A DNA stretch of 64,000 nucleotides from Luzula sylvatica (lineage: Eukaryota > Streptophyta > Magnoliopsida > Poales > Juncaceae). The DNA lies in the NCBI GenBank assembly GCA_946800325.1, contig OX326960.1, forward strand, positions 31,711,629 to 31,775,628, given 5' to 3'. A model generated the notes under the pieces. The model did not search any database and was not told the origin of the DNA. It worked only from the letters and a program-made list of their open reading frames with translations. This document shows, piece by piece, positions 58,500 through 64,000 of this stretch. How positions within the stretch are numbered: the stretch's first letter is position 1; each line of letters opens with the position of its first letter. A program made the position numbers and the translations under genes.

Positions 58500-58745
58500 C
58501 TTGTTCGTATATTTATCAATTTCCTTCAATATCTTATTAAAAACTATAGTATTAACTATTAAGTAATGCATATTTGGTTATTAGTTGAATTACATATCTA
58601 TTATTTATATAGTCTGCAAATGCAAAATGGTAACTCTATCATACTTTTTAACTTTGCTCAACTTTTCAGAGTCATTAGTTGGGCATTATTTTTATTTGCT
58701 TATAGTGTACTTGGATCATTACTAATGAATGATCAATATATTTAC
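58500..58745. repeat. Duplicated block, copy 1
   Basis: tcaatttccttcaatatctta ... gctcaact ... cattactaatgaatgatcaa recurs at about 61450-61682 with moderate divergence. The order and spacing of matching words are conserved. Confidence 0.75.
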
Positions 58746-58834
58746 TAAATACAATATTGACAATAAATAAATCAAGAGATATAAATATTGCATTTCTTTT
58801 TGCCACTCTCGTTTTTCTAGTGTTGTTGAAGAAT

Positions 58835-59445
58835 TGGTTGTTTGAGCCGAGGTGTAATATGCATGCTTTAGGAGGGTGGTACGTGGAGACATTTGAAAGA
58901 GATCAAAAGGGTAAAACCGTACTTTCACCCAGGCAAGCAATGGATTATTTTACTTAACATTCAGAAACGTATATTTTCTTTATGAAATCTCAAACGAATT
59001 TTCACAAAATAATACGAGACAAGTATATTTTATAAAAAAAATATGTTATTTTTTTTTTGTTGTTCTAGGAGATAGAATGTTTATTTTTCTCCTCCTGACG
59101 AACGATTTAATTCTCTTCTCTTAGATTGTAAGAAAAGATCTCTCTAAGATGGATATTTCTATTCTAAAATATTATTAAAAACAAAACGAAATTAATCACC
59201 AATTTTATTCCTATTAACGACGCTCAATCAAATAAAACAACACGGTTGAATATGATTCTTTCACTAATCGTATCGAAAAGTAATTGAATCACTTAATACT
59301 TCTCCCTAATTTAATTTCATTTAATTTGTAATCATAACACTACAATTTTTTAGATCATAGATTTTACTAAAGTTTGTGATTTTAGAAGATTGTATCCTAC
59401 ACACTGCAAAATGGATCTTGCATACTAGAGGTTCTTCAAAGAAAA
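58835..59445 (+). pseudogene. Decayed partial duplicate of DnaJ exons 4-5
   Basis: 58835-58968 copies exon 4 of the DnaJ gene (GG TTGTTTGAGCCGAGGTG, then GGAGGGTGGTACGTGGAGAC and GATCAAAAGGGTAAAACCGT) up to the same donor GAAAC|GT. The following intron is also alignable. Exon 5 is broken: aggagatagaatg near 59070, and a remnant (agaagattgtatcctacaca ... cttgcatac ... aggttcttcaaag) at about 59385-59445. The missing acceptor and truncated frame make it non-functional. Confidence 0.85.
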
Positions 59446-60298
59446 ATAATGTAGTTAAGTGAATATATTTGCTAGCCTGTGCCCTAAATAATTATATACA
59501 AATTATACACATTTTTTTCATTTATTTTTTCAATTATGACACTTTTTTTTATTTAAGGCTAGGCTATGTTGCAGGGAAATATATAATTTTAGTCAAAGAT
59601 AATTAATTTTATGTGGCTCCAAGATGTATGCATTCTTTTTGCAATTCATTTTTCTCGTCAACATAATTTTTTTCATGGCTTTGAAATATATGCATTTTTT
59701 TTTTTTGCAATTCATTTTCCTCGTCAATAGATTTTCTACGTACTAACTTTTAATTATTGTGATACAAAATTTTATGTTCTACTTTCCCGAACAAAAAAAA
59801 TGTTCTAGTACTTACGAATTATTGTGGTAATTTAATTGTACTCGTAGACGTTAGTATGTTACTCATTCTTTCGACAAATCCAAATCTAAGTTAATGTTAA
59901 AGTGAGAAAAGTAAAATAAAATTAGTTTTTACATATAATTATTAGATGTATCGAGTATCGATCAATTCAGCTCTATGTTAACTTTAAATGGCATCGTCAA
60001 TTTCTAATACAAACTATAAACTATGGACCAATGAGAAGATGGATTGAAGAGGACTTGACAATCGTTCTCTAATATTAATAGAAGATTAATTCGAAGAAAC
60101 CCGCCAAGCATAATGCCAGAAAAGTCTGTCATATTATAAACAAAAAAACCCTGAAGTTAGACATAATTTCATAGATACAGTTACAAATCATTGAAAAAAT
60201 TATAACTGAACCAATTTACAAACAATATCAAATATGTATAAATTGAAAAGGCAGGGGCAACCTTAGAATGATTTGGATAATAAGGAGTTGAGATTATT
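59446..60298. other. Intergenic, nothing recognised
   Basis: AT-rich with poly-T runs. No ORF. Confidence 0.4.
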
Positions 60299-60311
60299 GA
60301 AAAGTCTTTTT

Positions 60312-61421
60312 TTTTTTTAGGAGAAAGGCAAGCGCGATGCGCGCTCGATCCAATCAATTTTATATAAAAGAAAAGAAGGTACAAATAGTTTTTTTAATTA
60401 CAATTGTTAAGTAAAGCAACTTAGTCCCCCGGCAATGGTATACGTATCAAGCATTTAGGTCCTAACCGATTTTCCTTTGAACTAATCTTCAAATCACTCA
60501 TTTAACAATGAGATTTCCCCAAACCCGCTAAATCTTCAACGTTCTTAATAATCAAATCATGCATTCGGCCCTTTCTTTGAAAAATTCGATTATTACGTTC
60601 TCTCCAAATCGTCCACAACGTTGCTAGCCATTTGCCATCCCAACTCCTTGCTTCTACCGAGTTGCGGTCTCTTCGGTAATCCCACCAAAATGACAAGAGT
60701 GAAGCCGAATTCAAATTTGCGCTCGGTTCTATTTGACTCCAAATCGTAGTTGTGAATGGGCATCGTAGGAAGAGATGCATAGTGGATTCGGGAGTATCGG
60801 CGCACAATGCGCAAGTTGTATCATGGGGCCAATTCCTCTTCGCTAGATTTTCTCCCGTTAGAACTCTATTGTTTAGTATCAACCATCCGAAAATTCTTGT
60901 TTTTAGTGGGGCCTTCATTCTTAGTAATGTTGGCGTCCATTCACACTCGACCCCCGGGTTAGCGATTCTCGAGTATATTTGTGCCGTTACAAAATTCGTG
61001 GGTTGTTGGTTTGCCATACCCGTATGTTGTAGTGGTATAGATTGCCGAAAACACCCTCTTAAGGATGCATAAAGCGGTAAAAGTTTTTGTAAGTCCTTCA
61101 TGAAGTAGGATGTAACGTTAGGTGGGAGCGATGCTATGTCATTGACACATCGCACATTGTAAAGCGGCCTTAATGTCGCGGACCATTGGGAATCGTCGTT
61201 AAAGTCAATCATATATAGCCATTTAAGCATTAAAGTTCTATTATGACATTCAATATTCAACATTTCCAAACCTCCATGTTTTTTCGGTAAACAAACTTTA
61301 CTCCAATTAATTAGGCAATGACCTCTTAAGATCTTATCACCTCCCTTCCAAAAGAAGGCTCGCAATAGTTTATTTATTTCATCAATTATTCCTCTTGGCA
61401 ACATTAGTGTTTGCATGTAAA
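60312..61421 (-). mobile_element. 5'-truncated LINE, minus strand, with 13-bp TSD
   Basis: It carries a 304-codon open stretch (61416-60502) of ORF2 C-terminus. The reverse-transcriptase tail is INKLLRAFFWKGGD ... INWSKVCLPKKHGGLEM. The zinc-finger-RVT region has LKTRIFGWLILNNRVLT and CALCADTPESTMHLFLRC. The end is TLWTIWRERNNRIFQ. The 3' UTR ends in a run of A on the minus strand (plus T-run about 60305-60319). Flanks gaaaagtcttttt occur at 60299-60311 and 61422-61434. The open frame suggests a younger insertion than the LINE at 35.3 kb. Confidence 0.9.
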
Positions 61422-61434
61422 GAAAAGTCTTTTT

Positions 61435-62268
61435 AGTTGTGGTATTTTATCAATTTCCTTCAATATCTTATCATGAAAGCAAGAACAGTAAAACATTTTG
61501 GTTGCTAGTTGAACTCCCAATCTTTTTGTTTATATATAGTTTGAAAATACGAAATAGTTACTCTTATCATACTTTTAACATTGCTCAACTACTACTAACT
61601 TATTAAGTCACTCATATGAGCATTATTTTCTTTTTTTATTACTTTATAGTTCGATTAGATCATTGCTAATGAATGATCAACAATTTATTAAATAGTTTAT
61701 TGGAACTTAATTAGGATATACGATATTCGCTTGTTGGGTGGATTTCTTAGGGGAAACATGCATTATAAATTTCCTTCAATATTACGAAGCACTGCCACGT
61801 CTTGTTTACTGCATTTTAAATCTTGTCATGGCCATCTCCACACCGTCCATTCGCTCCTTCAGGAAGCAATCTAAGCCGTCTATTGTTGATTTGCTGTAGT
61901 TCTATTTCCCACTGACTGGATGCGAAATATGAGATTGGTCCAATTCCATGAAGTTCACTAAATCGTCTCGATTTGAATTGTTTTGATGTTATAATTTTGA
62001 ATTTTGATTTGAAAGGATGTTTTTAGCGAGGGATTGCGGGAGCTTCTGATTGGCCGTCCATGCCGCGTGGCGAGACAGGAGAGCCTCTACGGTTCTACCC
62101 CAATTCCTGTTCAGCTTTTCCCACTTTACCATTTAATCAATAGGCATAATTGAGCCTTAGTTTCATTGATATATATTTACTCAAATTTTTGAAATCATTT
62201 TACCTCGAGATTTATACTTTCCAGATTTCGCATATTCTGAACAGCGCGAGAGGATAATTTACCCAAAC
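61435..62268. other. Second copy of DnaJ-flanking blocks
   Basis: About 61450-61682 duplicates 58500-58745. About 61795-61870 (ctgccacgtc ... catggccatc ... cgctccttcaggaagcaatct) resembles the start-codon region of the DnaJ gene (55693-55795) but has no open frame. This is a remnant of a larger duplication. Confidence 0.6.
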
Positions 62269-63549
62269 TCTTATTTTGGACCAAATTTTATGCAATTTCC
62301 TTGTGCCACGTCACCACTTTTTTTTTAACCATGATATTATGATATGTGGCAAAATTTAGTCCATTGATCAATCATTGATTTTTTATAAACATTTTTTATT
62401 TGTAGCCATTTGAGTGTCCCTTATTTTGCACTATGTTTTAAGGATTTTTAGAAAGACACGTCTTCATATATTAATGATGTGGATTATTATTATTGGTTAG
62501 TTTCATGTTATAATAAGTTTATTTAATTATTTATCTTTTCACATAAAATTACATGATCAAATGTGAATCCAATGGAAGATGAAAATATTATATATGAAAT
62601 ATTAATATCTTATTATGTAATATTATAAATATACAACATATAGTAGTAGTATTTTCAGAATTTTAATTTTAGAAATTCATCAAATATATCCGTTTTATTT
62701 TTTTCTTTATTTTGACATCCATATTAGTATAGTTCATACATACTGTTTTCCATAATTTGAATTTGTAAAATATTATGTAAGAAATACAATGCAAAAAGTG
62801 TATTTTAAAAAATTAAATTTTAATTATTTTATTAACATAATAGAATTTTTAATATTAATATTTATTATTAAAAATTCATAACTATACTAATACCATATAA
62901 TACTAAGTTTATTATATTTGTGTTTCTAATAAAAGAAAACCATATTTTTGCTTTGTTTAAAAAATGATAGAAATAAAAAAAAAAAGTTTACCCGTCGAAA
63001 TAATTTCTTAAATTTATAAACACTTATCAAATAGTAATGTTATTTTTAAAAATATAAAACTAAAAATATTATATGATATAAAATAATTTAGATTTATGTT
63101 TATGCTAAATTAATTTTTATTTTATTTATTAAATTATTTTCACTATTAAGTGTGATATTATTCATAATTTTCATTGCATTATGTAATTAATGATATGTTA
63201 CTATACATGTTGTATGATTCGTTTTTTTATATTTGATATTGTATGAAATATTGTGAATAACAATGATATAATATTTGTTGCTATGTTTTTTTGTAAAATC
63301 ATGTTATACCTCTTATATTATTATTATACAATGTCATTAGAATAAATGTTATTATTTAATTAAGAAAATAAAATTTATTGTCATCATAATGTAAAATAAT
63401 TGTAAAGCATATATATAATCATAGACATATTAGTTCAAATAATTATCTTATGAAATGAAATTATCAATATTATCATATTTATATGTACTTTGTATTACAA
63501 TAAAAATCATAATTAATAGTCTCGCCGCGTAGCGCGAGTATTCTCCTAG
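62269..63549 (+). mobile_element. Helitron, 3' end clear, 5' end tentative
   Basis: The 3' end is hairpin ctcgccgcgtagcgcgag (63521-63538), then tattctc and CTAG (63546-63549) before host T. A candidate 5' end TCTTATTTTGGACC at 62269 is followed by gtgccacgtcacc, placed like ggccacgtcatc in the Helitron at 40 kb. However, the preceding base is C rather than A. No Rep/helicase. Sequence related to 31.2-33.2 kb. Confidence 0.6.
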
Positions 63550-64000
63550 TTGAACTTGGAAAATCAAGACTCCAGATGATATTTTCCGTGACTGTTTTTT
63601 AGGTTGCCATTTGAGATTAACATTTTCTAATTTGTGAAAATTTTCATATATACCTATGTAAAATTTGAAATTTTCATGTGTGATGACAAATTCAGCCGTG
63701 TCACGTCCTTTCCTTCAAATTATCCCCGATTATATTTAGAAGATAATCATATAATAATTATGTAATTATTTGCACTAAATGAACAATTCATAGAATGCTT
63801 ATCTGTTTATATCTATCTCCTGATGAATGTTTTCATTTCTCTGCTCTTAGATTGTAAGAAAATATTTTTTCGAGCTCATATTGGTTGTTTTGACACAAAA
63901 AAAACATACATTGCAAGCGATTGATGATTCAAGTTTTAATAACATCAATTGATACTATGAATAAATTGAATAAATAAATAAATCACTCTATTTAAGCGGT
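63550..64000. other. Window end, nothing recognised
   Basis: AT-rich. A segment near 63836-63865 (ctgctcttagattgtaagaaaa) matches one near 59117-59135, another trace of the DnaJ-region duplication. Confidence 0.4.

Overview
This is a stretch of nuclear genome from a flowering plant, very probably a eudicot. It is AT-rich, its genes are split by short GT-AG introns, and every recognisable protein is a typical plant protein (DYW pentatricopeptide, GASA/Snakin, SRFR1, clade-D PP2C, SBT1 subtilase). The gaps hold small DNA transposons, Helitrons, a SINE and broken LINEs. The species cannot be named from sequence alone. Gene identities rest on remembered family sequences, not on a search. Exon joins were checked for frame and splice dinucleotides.

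Gene-dense left half (1-29.7 kb). It holds the 3' end of a HOS15/TBL1-type WD40 gene (+), an ELI1-like DYW PPR gene (+), TIP41-like (-), ZPR1 (-), aspartate-semialdehyde dehydrogenase (+), a GASA/Snakin peptide gene (-), a chloroplast SWIB-domain gene (-), SRFR1 (-, 22 exons) and a PP2C of the PP2C.D type (-). MITE-like elements sit close to several of these: a hAT element between ZPR1 and ASD, a Mutator-type foldback just upstream of the GASA TATA box, and a palindromic element in a PP2C intron. A 1.2-kb hierarchical minisatellite follows ASD.

Repeat-rich middle (29.7-55.7 kb). Only two intact genes lie here: an RMT2-like ankyrin-methyltransferase (-) and an SBT1.7/ARA12-like subtilase (-). 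The rest is nested mobile DNA: a decayed Helitron split by two hAT MITEs, three Mutator-type elements with 9-bp target duplications, a 5'-truncated LINE, an A/T-only satellite-like tract, a complete small Helitron with an internal minisatellite, a SINE with a 15-bp target duplication, a foldback element, a hAT inside a retroposon tail, a 2.2-kb non-autonomous Mutator-like element carrying an intron-containing gene fragment (Pack-MULE candidate), and a MuDR-type transposase relic.

Right end (55.7-64 kb). An intact DnaJ-domain gene (+) is followed by a decayed partial duplicate of its last exons. Further duplicated blocks, a second truncated LINE (-) and a second Helitron 3' end follow.

The genes do not form a pathway. 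From memory, several have Arabidopsis counterparts clustered on lower chromosome 4 (TIP41L, SWIB, ELI1, SRFR1) and lower chromosome 5 (RMT2-like, PP2C, HOS15, ARA12), so the window may be an ancestral syntenic block. I found no clearly new biological system. The best candidates for a second look are the Pack-MULE candidate, the dinucleotide tracts abutting 5' splice sites in three genes, two GC-AG introns, and the nested Helitron/hAT locus with a related empty-site copy in the same window.
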